Shown piece after piece: positions 24,557 through 33,349 of a stretch of 64,000 nucleotides of DNA (position 1 is the stretch's first letter; each line of letters starts with the position of its first letter). The notes beneath the pieces are model-generated. The model did no database searches, was not told the DNA's origin, and worked only from the letters and a program-made list of their open reading frames with translations. The DNA is taken from positions 272,477 through 336,476 of the forward strand of contig NZ_RCZA01000013.1 in assembly GCF_006438925.1 (NCBI RefSeq). The letters are read 5' to 3'. The position numbers were made by a program, and so were the translations under genes. This DNA is from Pseudomonas mandelii. Lineage in GTDB: Bacteria > Pseudomonadota > Gammaproteobacteria > Pseudomonadales > Pseudomonadaceae.

Positions 24557-26425
24557 ATGCGACTGGCGTTCCCTACTTTATTGTTCACTGCCGTGGCTCT
24601 GTTGTTGAGCGTCACCGGTGTGACTGCAGCACCGCAACATGCGTTGACCGTGTACGGTGAACCGGCGAAGTATCCTGCCGGCTTTAGTCATTTTGCCTAC
24701 ACAAACCCGCAAGCCCCCAAGGGTGGCACGATGCGCCGCTCGGCCGTCGAAATCGGTCATTTCGATCATATGTTGCCCTACATCGATAAAGGCATTGGCG
24801 TCACACAGATCGATGGCCTGCTTTACTCGCCCCTCGCCCAGCGTTCGCTGGACGAGCCTTACACCGTGTACGGCCTGGTGGCGCAGCAGATGGAGCGCTC
24901 GGACGACGGTTTGTTCCTGCGCTTCTACCTGAACCCCAAGGCCCGTTTCGCGGACGGCAAACCGATCACGGCCGAAGACGTGCGCTACACCTTCGACCTG
25001 TTGATGACCCAGGGTAGCCTGCGTTATCGCACCCAATTTGCCGACGTCAAAGGCGTCGAAGTGGAATCACCTCTGACAGTTCGATTCGACTTGAAAAGCA
25101 ATGAGAACCGTACCCTGCCCCTCGATATCGCGACCCTGCCAGTGTTTCCCGAGCATTGGTGGAAGACTCGCGACTTCGCCAATGGCGGCGGTTACGAGCC
25201 ACCTTTGGGCAGCGGCCCCTACCGAGTGAGCAAGGTCGACTCCGGTCGCAGCATCACCTTCGAGCGCAATGCCGATTGGTGGGGCAAGGATTTACCGGTC
25301 AGCCGCGGCCTCTACAACTTCGATCATTTCAGCATCGAGTACTTCGGTGATACCGACGTCGCCCGCCAGGTTCTGCGCGGCGGTGCCTACGACTACAACC
25401 GCGAATTTTCCGCCACCGGTTACTCCATCGGCTACGACGGCCCGGCCCTGAGTGACGGGCGCCTGCAAAAGGCACACCTGGCAACGCAAGCTCCCCAAAC
25501 GGCTCAGGGCTTTGTGTTCAACCTGCAAAACCCTCTGTTCCAGGACCGTCGAGTGCGTCAGGCGCTGGCCATGCTCTGGGATTTCGAGTGGAGTAACCGG
25601 CAGATGATGCGCGACCTGTACATCCGCCAACAGAGTTTTTTTTCCAACACCGACCTCGCCGCCCGAAAGCTGCCGGACGCCGGCGAGCTGGCGATTCTCG
25701 AACCACTGCGCGGGCAGATCCCCGACGAGGTGTTCACCCAGGTTTTCGAATCACCGAAAACCGATGGCAGCGGCGTGATTCGCGACAAACAGTTGCAGGC
25801 ACTCAATCTGCTCGAACAGGCCGGCTGGAAACCCGATGGCGATCAACTGGTCAACGCCGATGGCACGCCGCTGAGTTTCACTTTCCTGGTCAGCCAGAAC
25901 GGCATGGACCGATTGCTGCTGCCTTATAAGCGCACCCTGAAACAGATCGGCATCGACCTGAACATCCGCCGCATCGACTCGTCCCAATACGTGAATCGCC
26001 TGATGAGCCGCGACTACGACATGATCGTCACCGGCTACCCGGTCACGACCTCGCCTGGGGGCGAATTGATCAATTACTTCGGCTCGGTCTCGGCCAACGA
26101 CCCTGGCGCCAATAACTACATGGTGTTGAAAAATCCGGCGGTCGACACACTGATCACCGGACTGGTTCGCGCCACCACCCAACCCGAAATGCTGCACTAT
26201 GCCCACGCGCTGGACCGGGTGCTGCAATGGAACTACTACTGGATTCCCAACTATTACCCGCCGGGCAGCTCCACCGTGTGGTGGAATCGTTTCGGCAGGC
26301 CCAACGAGCAAGCGAGCAATGACGAAGCCATCGAGAGCTGGTGGGAAATCAGCACCACGCCGCTGACCAACCAACAGATGACCGCTGAGAAAATCCGCCG
26401 TGGCAAACCCGGAGGGCCGCACTGA
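24557..26425 (+). CDS. Peptide/microcin-C-type ABC transporter, substrate-binding protein (YejA-like)
   Basis: This is a 622-residue family 5 solute-binding protein. ATG 24557 gives a clear signal peptide (MRLAFPTLLFTAVALLLSV, cleavage near VTAA); the frame extends 29 codons back but that lies across the ppiC terminator region. Family blocks include NPQAPKGGTMRRS, GLLYSPLAQRS and YTFDLLM. YejA proteins bind oligopeptides and peptide-nucleotide antibiotics such as microcin C. It overlaps yejB by one base and begins a four-gene transporter operon. Confidence 0.88.
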   Translation: MRLAFPTLLFTAVALLLSVTGVTAAPQHALTVYGEPAKYPAGFSHFAYTNPQAPKGGTMRRSAVEIGHFDHMLPYIDKGIGVTQIDGLLYSPLAQRSLDEPYTVYGLVAQQMERSDDGLFLRFYLNPKARFADGKPITAEDVRYTFDLLMTQGSLRYRTQFADVKGVEVESPLTVRFDLKSNENRTLPLDIATLPVFPEHWWKTRDFANGGGYEPPLGSGPYRVSKVDSGRSITFERNADWWGKDLPVSRGLYNFDHFSIEYFGDTDVARQVLRGGAYDYNREFSATGYSIGYDGPALSDGRLQKAHLATQAPQTAQGFVFNLQNPLFQDRRVRQALAMLWDFEWSNRQMMRDLYIRQQSFFSNTDLAARKLPDAGELAILEPLRGQIPDEVFTQVFESPKTDGSGVIRDKQLQALNLLEQAGWKPDGDQLVNADGTPLSFTFLVSQNGMDRLLLPYKRTLKQIGIDLNIRRIDSSQYVNRLMSRDYDMIVTGYPVTTSPGGELINYFGSVSANDPGANNYMVLKNPAVDTLITGLVRATTQPEMLHYAHALDRVLQWNYYWIPNYYPPGSSTVWWNRFGRPNEQASNDEAIESWWEISTTPLTNQQMTAEKIRRGKPGGPH

Positions 26426-27486
26426 TGTGGGCTTACATACTGCGGCGCCTGCTGCTGATCATTCCGACGCTGGTGATCATTCTTCTGGTCAACTTCATCA
26501 TCGTCCAGGCCGCGCCGGGCGGCCCGGTGGAACAGGCCATCGCGCACTTGCAAGGCCTAGGCGGCGCGAGTGTCGGCGGCGGTTCCGGCGAACGCATGTC
26601 CGGCACCTCCCGATCCAGTCGCGGCCTCGACCCGCAACTGATCAAGGACATCGAAAAGCAATACGGCTTCGATAAGCCGGCGCATGAACGTCTGTGGCTG
26701 ATGCTCACCAGTTACGCGCGCCTGGACTTCGGCAAGAGCTTTTTCCGCGGAGCGACCGTCACCGACCTGATCCTGGAAAAAATGCCGGTGACCATTTCCC
26801 TTGGGCTCTGGGCGACGCTGATCACCTACCTGGTGTCGATTCCCTTGGGCATCCGCAAGGCTGTGCACCACGGCAGCCACTTCGATATCTGGAGCAGCAC
26901 TGCGATCGTCATCGGCTACGCCATGCCGGCGTTCCTGTTCGCGATGTTCCTGATCGTGGTCTTCGCCGGCGGTACCTCGCTGAACTGGTTCCCGGTGCGG
27001 GGGCTGGTCTCGGACAACTTCGACTCGCTGTCGACCGTGGGCAAAATCGCCGATTACTTCTGGCACCTGGTATTGCCGGTGACAGCGCTGGTGATCGGCG
27101 GGTTCGCCACGCTAACCATTCTGACCAAGAATTCCTTCCTCAATGAAATCACGCGCCAGTACGTGGTCACCGCCCGCGCCAAGGGTCTGAGCGAACGCCG
27201 AGTGCTTTATGGTCACGTGTTTCGCAACGCCATGTTGCTGGTGGTCTCGGGGATCCCGCAGGCGTTCATCAGTGTATTTTTCGCCGGTTCCCTGCTGATC
27301 GAAGTGATTTTCTCTCTCGACGGCCTGGGTCGCATGAGTTACGAAGCCGCGGTTTCCCGGGATTATCCGGTGGTATTCGGTTCGCTGTTCATCTTCACGC
27401 TGTTCGGTCTCTTGATAAAACTGGTCGGCGACCTCTGCTACACCCTCGTGGACCCGCGTATCGACTTCGCCGCGAGGAACGCCTGA
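26425..27486 (+). CDS. Peptide ABC transporter permease (YejB-like)
   Basis: This 353-residue DppB-family permease has an N-terminal membrane anchor (ILRRLLLIIPTLVIILLVNFII), a periplasmic insert of about 70 residues, five further hydrophobic segments and the EAA loop (RQYVVTARAKGLSERRVLYGH). It overlaps neighbouring genes by one base on each side, so the four proteins should be made in fixed ratio. Confidence 0.9.
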   Translation: MWAYILRRLLLIIPTLVIILLVNFIIVQAAPGGPVEQAIAHLQGLGGASVGGGSGERMSGTSRSSRGLDPQLIKDIEKQYGFDKPAHERLWLMLTSYARLDFGKSFFRGATVTDLILEKMPVTISLGLWATLITYLVSIPLGIRKAVHHGSHFDIWSSTAIVIGYAMPAFLFAMFLIVVFAGGTSLNWFPVRGLVSDNFDSLSTVGKIADYFWHLVLPVTALVIGGFATLTILTKNSFLNEITRQYVVTARAKGLSERRVLYGHVFRNAMLLVVSGIPQAFISVFFAGSLLIEVIFSLDGLGRMSYEAAVSRDYPVVFGSLFIFTLFGLLIKLVGDLCYTLVDPRIDFAARNA

Positions 27487-28508
27487 TGTTCAAGCTCTCG
27501 CCGTTAGGTCGTCGTCGTTTCGAGCGCTTCAAGAAAAACCGACGCGGCTGGTGGTCGCTGTGGCTGTTTGTCGGCCTGTTCCTCTTGACCCTCGGTGGCG
27601 AGCTGATCGCCAACGACAAACCGCTGATCGTCAGCTATCAGGGATCCCTCTACTTCCCGGCCCTGAAACGTCATACCGAGCAGGAATTTGGCGGGCAGCT
27701 GCCGTTCCAGGCGGACTACCGCAGCGACTATGTGCAGAAGCTGATTCACCAGGACGGTGGCTGGATGCTGTTCCCGCCAATCCCCTTCAGCGACGACACG
27801 CCAAACTATGACCTCAACCAACCGGCGCCCAGTCCTCCGACGAAGGTCAACTGGCTGGGTACCGACGATCAGGCGCGGGACGTGTTGGCCCGAGTGATTT
27901 TCGGTGCGCGGGTGTCGATCCTGTTTGCCTTGATGCTGACATTTGTCAGCGCATTGATCGGCATCGCGGCCGGCGCCCTGCAAGGCTACTACGGCGGCTG
28001 GGTCGACCTGATCGGTCAACGGTTGCTGGAGGTTTGGTCGGGGCTGCCGGTGCTGTACCTGCTGATCATCCTGTCGGGTTTCGTCGAGCCTAATTTCTGG
28101 TGGCTGCTGGGGATCATGGCGCTGTTTTCCTGGCTGGCCCTGGTGGACGTGGTGCGCGCCGAGTTTCTGCGCGGACGCAACCTGGAATACGTCAAAGCCG
28201 CCCGGGCGTTGGGCCTGACTGACCGCAAGGTTATCGTCCGGCACATCCTGCCCAACGCAATGAACGCGACCCTGAGTTATCTGCCGTTCATTCTGACCGG
28301 GGCGATCTCGACCCTCACGGCGCTGGACTTCCTCGGCTTCGGCATGCCCGCCGGCAGTGCATCGCTGGGCGAGTTGATCGGTCAGGGTAAGCAGAACCTG
28401 CAAGCGCCGTGGCTGGGGCTGACGGCGTTTTTCACCCTGGCGCTGATTCTTTCTTTACTGGTGTTTATCGGGGAGGCATTGCGAGATGCGTTTGACCCTC
28501 GATCTTGA
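27486..28508 (+). CDS. Peptide ABC transporter permease (YejE-like)
   Basis: This 340-residue DppC-family permease has the long periplasmic insert after the first helix that is characteristic of YejE (about residues 45-125) and the LGTDDQARDVLARVIFGARV entry motif. The EAA loop is EYVKAARALGLTDRKVIVRH. It pairs with the upstream YejB-like permease. Confidence 0.9.
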   Translation: MFKLSPLGRRRFERFKKNRRGWWSLWLFVGLFLLTLGGELIANDKPLIVSYQGSLYFPALKRHTEQEFGGQLPFQADYRSDYVQKLIHQDGGWMLFPPIPFSDDTPNYDLNQPAPSPPTKVNWLGTDDQARDVLARVIFGARVSILFALMLTFVSALIGIAAGALQGYYGGWVDLIGQRLLEVWSGLPVLYLLIILSGFVEPNFWWLLGIMALFSWLALVDVVRAEFLRGRNLEYVKAARALGLTDRKVIVRHILPNAMNATLSYLPFILTGAISTLTALDFLGFGMPAGSASLGELIGQGKQNLQAPWLGLTAFFTLALILSLLVFIGEALRDAFDPRS

Positions 28509-28534
28509 TCACGATCATGAAGCGGACGGCTGAT

Positions 28535-30109
28535 ATGAGTAACAACCTGATCGAAATCCGTGACCTCCGCGTGGCCTTCAGCGGCCAGACCGTGGTGCGC
28601 AATCTATGCCTGGACATCCGCCCCGGCGAATGCCTGGCGCTGGTGGGCGAGTCGGGTTGCGGCAAGTCGGTGACCGCTCACTCGATCCTGCAACTGCTGC
28701 CCGAGACCGGCACCGAAACCACGGGCAGTATCCGCTACCGTGGCCAGGAGCTGGTCGGCGCTCCGGCCAAGGTGTTGCGAGAACTGCGGGGTAACCGCAT
28801 CGCGATGATCTTCCAGGAGCCGATGACCTCGCTCAACCCGCTGCACAGCATTGAAAAACAGATCGGCGAAACCCTGCTGCTGCACAAGGGCCTGGCCGGC
28901 AAAGCGGCACAAGCGCGGATACTCGAGTTGCTGCATCTGGTGGGCATTCAGAAACCCAAAGAGCGGCTCAAAGCCTATCCCCATCAATTGTCCGGTGGCC
29001 AACGGCAACGGGTGATGATCGCCATGGCCCTGGCCTGCGAACCGGAGCTGCTGATCGCCGACGAGCCGACCACAGCGCTGGACGTGACAGTGCAGCGCAA
29101 GATCCTGCTGCTGCTCAAATCCCTGCAACAGCGTCTTGGCATGTCGCTGCTGCTGATCAGCCACGACCTCAATCTGGTGCGCAGCATTGCCCAACGAGTC
29201 TGCGTGATGAAGGCCGGCGAGATCGTCGAGCAGGCACCTTGCGAAACGCTGTTTACCGAACCGAAACATCCTTACAGCTGCGTGCTGCTCAACGCCGAAC
29301 CGGAAGGTGAAGCACTGCCCCGGGACGAGCGCGAGAACGTGCTTGAGGTGGATGACTTGCGGGTGCAGTTCGCCCTGAGCGGCGGGCTGTTTCAGCGCAA
29401 GACTTACCTGAAGGCCGTGGATGGCATCAGCCTGAATATTCAGCGCGGCAAGACGCTGGGTATTGTGGGCGAATCCGGCTCCGGCAAGTCGACGCTGGGT
29501 CAGGCGATCCTGCGTTTGCTCGATTCCGAAGGCAGCATTCGCTTTCAAGGTGAAGCGCTGGACGGCCTGACGCAAAAACAGCTGCGGCCGTGGCGCAAGA
29601 AAATGCAGGTGGTGTTCCAGGACCCGTTCGGCAGCCTCAGCCCGCGAATGTCCGTGGCGCAGATCATCAGTGAAGGCCTTGAGGTGCATAGCCAGTTGAC
29701 GGCTGACGAATGCAAAGCCGAAGTGATTCGGGCATTGGTGGAAGTCGGACTTGATCCGCAAAGCCGTCATCGCTACCCGCACGAGTTTTCCGGCGGCCAA
29801 CGCCAACGCATCGCCATCGCCCGCGCGCTGGTGCTGAAACCGGCGCTGATCCTGCTGGACGAACCGACCTCGGCACTGGATCGCACAGTGCAAAAACAAG
29901 TGGTCGCCCTGCTCCGCCAACTTCAGGAAAAACATGGCCTGACCTACCTGTTCATCAGCCACGACCTGGCAGTGGTGCGCGCACTGGCTCACGACATGAT
30001 CGTGATCAAGGACGGCAAAGTGGTGGAAAGCGGTGCCAGCCACGACGTGTTCGATTCGCCGCAGCATCCGTATACCAAAGAACTGTTGGCGGCAGCACAT
30101 CCGGGTTAA
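28535..30109 (+). CDS. Peptide ABC transporter, double ATP-binding protein (YejF-like)
   Basis: This 524-residue protein has two fused ABC domains. The first has Walker A GESGCGKSV, signature LSGGQRQR and Walker B LLIADEPTTALD; the second has GESGSGKST, FSGGQRQR and LILLDEPTSALD. Both sites look competent. ATG 28535 (MSNNLIEIRDLRV) matches the family start; ATG 28517 and TTG 28505 in the same frame are alternatives without better ribosome binding sites. A 525-codon antisense frame opposite is a codon-bias shadow. Confidence 0.9.
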   Translation: MSNNLIEIRDLRVAFSGQTVVRNLCLDIRPGECLALVGESGCGKSVTAHSILQLLPETGTETTGSIRYRGQELVGAPAKVLRELRGNRIAMIFQEPMTSLNPLHSIEKQIGETLLLHKGLAGKAAQARILELLHLVGIQKPKERLKAYPHQLSGGQRQRVMIAMALACEPELLIADEPTTALDVTVQRKILLLLKSLQQRLGMSLLLISHDLNLVRSIAQRVCVMKAGEIVEQAPCETLFTEPKHPYSCVLLNAEPEGEALPRDERENVLEVDDLRVQFALSGGLFQRKTYLKAVDGISLNIQRGKTLGIVGESGSGKSTLGQAILRLLDSEGSIRFQGEALDGLTQKQLRPWRKKMQVVFQDPFGSLSPRMSVAQIISEGLEVHSQLTADECKAEVIRALVEVGLDPQSRHRYPHEFSGGQRQRIAIARALVLKPALILLDEPTSALDRTVQKQVVALLRQLQEKHGLTYLFISHDLAVVRALAHDMIVIKDGKVVESGASHDVFDSPQHPYTKELLAAAHPG

Positions 30110-30131
30110 GACTTGAAACCGCGGCGCGGCC

Positions 30132-30212
30132 ATCGCGAGCAGGTCGGATCGCCGCACCGTCACTCCCACATTGGAATGCATTTCAAACTGTGGGAGCGAG
30201 CCTGCTCGCGAT
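30132..30212. repeat. Palindromic repeat pair (TGTGGGAGCGAGC family)
   Basis: ATCGCGAGCAGG...CTCCCACA faces TGTGGGAGCGAGCCTGCTCGCGAT, forming an inverted pair (BIME-like). The same family is at 41463-41537, 54476-54565 and, inside cobN, 59630-59718. The right arm contaminates the extended reading frame of the next gene and argues against starts upstream of 30244. Confidence 0.8.
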
Positions 30213-30252
30213 TAGGCCCGTACAGACACTACACATTTTGGACATGACGCCC

Positions 30253-31659
30253 ATGAACACCACCGAAAGCCTCAAGGACTACCAACGCGTTCGTTTGCTA
30301 GCGATCCGTTCGTTGTTCGAGATCATCGAGCAGTCCAGCGAAGGCACGGTGATTGTCGACCGCGATGCGAACATCGTCTGGATGAACGAGCGCTATGCCC
30401 GACGCTTCGGCCTGGAATCGGCGGAAGTGGCGATCGGCAAGGCTTGCGAAAGCGTGATCCCCGGCAGTCTGTTGCGCGAGGTGGTGCGCACCGGTCGGCC
30501 GATCCTGCTCGACATGCAGGACACCCCCAAAGAACCACTGGTGGTGATGCGCCTGCCGATTCATGACGACGCTGGCGTGGTGATCGGCGCCATCGGGTTT
30601 GCGCTGTTCGACGAATTGCGCAGCCTCTCGCCGATGCTCAAGCGCTACATGAGCATGCAGGAAGAACTGGCATCCACCCGCTCGCTGCTGCGAGCGCGGC
30701 AAACCAAGTACAACTTCGCGCACTTTATCGGCACCAGCGCCGCCAGCCTCGAAGTCAAGCGCCGTGCCCGACGCAGTGCCAGCGCCGAGTCCCCGGTGTT
30801 GCTGCTCGGTGAAACCGGCACCGGCAAAGAACTGCTGGCCCAGGCGATTCACGGCGCTTCGCCGCGCGCGCACAAAGCCTTTGTCAGCATCAACAGCGCG
30901 GCGATTCCCGAATCGTTGCTGGAAGCGGAATTCTTCGGCACCGCGCCCGGCGCATTTACCGGTGCTGATCGCAAGGGCCGTGCCGGCAAGTTACAGATCG
31001 CCCAGGGCGGCACTTTGTTTCTCGATGAAATCGGCGACATGCCGCTGCCACTGCAAAGCAAATTGCTGCGGGTGCTGCAGGAAAAGGAATTCGAGCCGGT
31101 GGGTTCCAACGAAGTGATCCACAGCGATGTGCGGGTGATAGCCGCGACCTCCACAGATCTGGAAGCCGCGATCAAACGCGGCGAATTTCGCGCCGACCTG
31201 TATTACCGCCTCAACGTGCTGCCAATCCAGGTCCCGCCGCTGCGTGATCGACTCGATGACCTGCCAGCCCTCAGTGAAGCGATTCTGGAGGAGCTGCGCA
31301 GTCAGCACGAATTGAACCGCGAAGCCCTGGAACTGCTGGGTCAACATGCCTGGCCGGGGAATATTCGTGAGCTGCGCAATGTGCTTGAGCGGGCGGCGCT
31401 GCTCAGTGATGACCTGATGCTGAATGCCGATGATATCCGCGCGGCGATTGGTACGTTCACACCGGTAGAGCGCGTGGCGCCTGTCACGATTGAGCCGGTT
31501 GCGCATGAGACTTTCAGTGAGGCTCGGGAGCGGTTTGATCGACAGTTGATTGAAGCTGCCCTCGCGCAATGCGGCGGGAAGGTTGTTGAAGCGGCGGCGC
31601 GACTGGGCTTGGGGCGGTCTACTTTGTATAAGAAGATGGTGGCGTTGGGGATTGCATAG
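30253..31659 (+). CDS. hbcR: Sigma-54-dependent activator of 3-hydroxybutyrate catabolism (HbcR-like)
   Basis: This 468-residue enhancer-binding protein has an N-terminal PAS domain (about 20-130), a sigma-54 AAA+ domain with Walker A GETGTGKE starting at G186, GAFTGA at 233-238 (the sigma-54 contact loop) and Walker B GTLFLDEIGDM, and a C-terminal Fis-type helix-turn-helix (VVEAAARLGLGRSTLYKKM). ATG 30253 has TTTGGA about 10 bases upstream. P. aeruginosa PA2005 (HbcR) has the same architecture and neighbours. The three TGTCTC-N6-GAGACA sites after the gene and the -24/-12 promoter before the permease fit it as activator; the effector is probably sensed by the PAS domain. Confidence 0.88.
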   Translation: MNTTESLKDYQRVRLLAIRSLFEIIEQSSEGTVIVDRDANIVWMNERYARRFGLESAEVAIGKACESVIPGSLLREVVRTGRPILLDMQDTPKEPLVVMRLPIHDDAGVVIGAIGFALFDELRSLSPMLKRYMSMQEELASTRSLLRARQTKYNFAHFIGTSAASLEVKRRARRSASAESPVLLLGETGTGKELLAQAIHGASPRAHKAFVSINSAAIPESLLEAEFFGTAPGAFTGADRKGRAGKLQIAQGGTLFLDEIGDMPLPLQSKLLRVLQEKEFEPVGSNEVIHSDVRVIAATSTDLEAAIKRGEFRADLYYRLNVLPIQVPPLRDRLDDLPALSEAILEELRSQHELNREALELLGQHAWPGNIRELRNVLERAALLSDDLMLNADDIRAAIGTFTPVERVAPVTIEPVAHETFSEARERFDRQLIEAALAQCGGKVVEAAARLGLGRSTLYKKMVALGIA

Positions 31660-31675
31660 TCTCAATAGAGAGACA
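31658..31675. promoter_or_regulatory. Enhancer site 1 for the sigma-54 activator
   Basis: AGTCTC-N6-GAGACA, an 18-bp dyad overlapping the stop codon of the activator gene. It is one of three copies upstream of the sigma-54 promoter at 31878. Confidence 0.6.
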
Positions 31676-31677
31676 CC

Positions 31678-31695
31678 GATCTCAAGCTAGAGACA
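31678..31695. promoter_or_regulatory. Enhancer site 2 for the sigma-54 activator
   Basis: GATCTC-N6-GAGACA, 20 bases centre to centre from site 1 (about two helical turns), so two activator dimers would sit on the same DNA face. Confidence 0.55.
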
Positions 31696-31704
31696 GCCCA
31701 TCAA

Positions 31705-31787
31705 GATCAAAAGATCGCAGCCTTCGGCAGCTCCTACAGGTGATTTGCGCATTTCCCCGTAGGAGCTGCCGAAGGCTGCGATCTTTT
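31705..31787. repeat. Palindromic repeat pair (GTAGGAGCTGCC family)
   Basis: GATCAAAAGATCGCAGCC...CTCCTAC faces GTAGGAGCTGCC...GGCTGCGATCTTTT. It lies between enhancer sites 2 and 3, so it appears to have inserted into the regulatory region. Other copies are at 36169, 40390, 43609, 56255 and 63539. Confidence 0.85.
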
Positions 31788-31798
31788 AGGTGCATCAT

Positions 31799-31816
31799 TG
31801 TCTCAAACCAGAGACA
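31799..31816. promoter_or_regulatory. Enhancer site 3 for the sigma-54 activator (best match)
   Basis: TGTCTC-AAACCA-GAGACA has perfect 6-bp arms and lies 62 bases upstream of the -24 element. It defines the consensus that sites 1 and 2 match with one or two changes. Confidence 0.65.
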
Positions 31817-31877
31817 AATATCTGTCACAACACTCAACAATCTATATAAATCCTATATATTTCAATATGTTAACTGC

Positions 31878-31894
31878 CTGGCACGAAACTCGCT
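31878..31894 (+). promoter_or_regulatory. Sigma-54 (-24/-12) promoter of the 3-hydroxybutyrate operon
   Basis: CTGGCACGAAACTCGCT has GG and GC dinucleotides with exact N10 spacing and a perfect TGGCACG -24 block. It lies 56 bases before the permease start, downstream of three activator sites, and fits RpoN control of (R)-3-hydroxybutyrate genes known in P. aeruginosa. Confidence 0.8.
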
Positions 31895-31950
31895 AAAGCC
31901 CTCTCCCACCAAGATCCACCCTAAAAAAATAACAATCCAGGAGACACACC

Positions 31951-33342
31951 ATGAGTGTGATCATTGCCTTGGCAGCCCTCACGCTGCTAATGCTCGCGGC
32001 CTACCGTGGCTACAGCGTTATCCTCTTTGCCCCGATTGCCGCCCTCGGCGCCGTTCTGCTCACCGACCCTTCCGCCGTCGCCCCCGCTTTCACCGGGGTG
32101 TTCATGGAGAAAATGGTCGGCTTCATCAAACTGTATTTCCCGGTGTTCCTGCTCGGTGCGGTGTTCGGCAAGCTGATCGAGCTGTCGGGCTTTTCGCGCT
32201 CCATCGTCGCAGCGGCAATTCGCCTGCTCGGCACGAGTCAGGCGATGCTGGTGATTGTACTGGTCTGCGCCCTGCTGACTTACGGCGGCGTGTCGCTGTT
32301 CGTGGTGGTGTTCGCGGTCTATCCGTTTGCTGCTGAAATGTTCCGCCAGAGCAATATTCCCAAGCGTCTCATCCCGGCGACCATCGCCCTCGGTGCCTTT
32401 TCGTTCACCATGGACGCTTTGCCCGGCACCCCGCAGATCCAGAACATCATTCCCAGCACCTTCTTCAACACCACCGCCTGGGCCGCGCCCTGGCTGGGCT
32501 TGATCGGCGCGATCTTTGTGGTCTGCACCGGCATGCTGTTTCTGCAGCGCCAGCGCAACAAGGCTCAGCACGCCGGTGAGGGTTATGGCACCGAACTGCG
32601 CAACGAACCCGAAACCGCTGCCGACATCAAACTGCCCAACCCGTGGATCGCCGTGTCGCCTCTGCTGGCCGTCGGCGTCATGAATCTGCTGTTTACCCAG
32701 TGGATTCCGCAGTGGTACGGCAAGACCCACAGCCTCGCGCTGCCGGGCATGGCCGCGCCGGTAACCACCGACATCGCCAAACTCACGGCGATCTGGGCCG
32801 TTCAAGCTGCGTTGCTGGTCGGCATCATCATGGTGCTGGTGTTCGGCTTCCAGGCGATTCGCGGCAAGTTGGCCGAAGGCAGCAGAAGCGCGGTCAGCGG
32901 TTCGTTGCTGGCGGCGATGAACACCGCGTCGGAGTACGGCTTTGGTGCGGTGATCGCCTCCTTGCCGGGCTTCCTGGTGCTGGCCGACTGGCTCAAAAGC
33001 ATTCCCAATCCGCTGGTCAACGAAGCGATCACCGTGACCCTGCTGGCCGGCATCACCGGTTCTGCGTCGGGCGGTATGAGCATTGCGCTGGCGGCTATGG
33101 CCAATGACTTCATCGCAGCGGCCCACGCCGCCAACATTCCCCTGGAAGTGCTGCACCGGGTGGCCGCGATGGCCAGTGGTGGCATGGACACCCTGCCGCA
33201 CAACGGCGCGGTGATTACCTTGTTGGCGGTGACTGGCCTGACCCACCGCGAAGCCTACAAAGACATTTTCTGTATTACGCTGATCAAGACCCTGGCGGTT
33301 TTTGTGGTGATCGGTACTTTCTACGCCACTGGCATTGTGTGA
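31951..33342 (+). CDS. GntP-family permease (probable 3-hydroxybutyrate importer)
   Basis: This 463-residue membrane protein has about 12 hydrophobic segments and GntP/citrate-transporter-type signatures (LGAFSFTMDALPGTPQIQN and GITGSASGGMSIAL near the C-terminus). CAGGAGAC precedes the ATG. It sits between the sigma-54 activator and BdhA under the -24/-12 promoter, so uptake of (R)-3-hydroxybutyrate (or acetoacetate) is the likely role; gluconate is the textbook substrate of the family but does not fit the neighbours. Confidence 0.82.
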   Translation: MSVIIALAALTLLMLAAYRGYSVILFAPIAALGAVLLTDPSAVAPAFTGVFMEKMVGFIKLYFPVFLLGAVFGKLIELSGFSRSIVAAAIRLLGTSQAMLVIVLVCALLTYGGVSLFVVVFAVYPFAAEMFRQSNIPKRLIPATIALGAFSFTMDALPGTPQIQNIIPSTFFNTTAWAAPWLGLIGAIFVVCTGMLFLQRQRNKAQHAGEGYGTELRNEPETAADIKLPNPWIAVSPLLAVGVMNLLFTQWIPQWYGKTHSLALPGMAAPVTTDIAKLTAIWAVQAALLVGIIMVLVFGFQAIRGKLAEGSRSAVSGSLLAAMNTASEYGFGAVIASLPGFLVLADWLKSIPNPLVNEAITVTLLAGITGSASGGMSIALAAMANDFIAAAHAANIPLEVLHRVAAMASGGMDTLPHNGAVITLLAVTGLTHREAYKDIFCITLIKTLAVFVVIGTFYATGIV

Positions 33343-33349
33343 GGTATTC

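Noticed and set aside
28604..30181. 525-codon minus-strand ORF
   Set aside because: It lies opposite the yejF-like double ATPase and has no recognisable motif; a codon-bias shadow.
30190..30252. N-terminal extension of the sigma-54 activator (MGASLLAIRP...)
   Set aside because: The extra codons are the arm of a palindromic repeat, and a PAS-containing family start fits ATG 30253.
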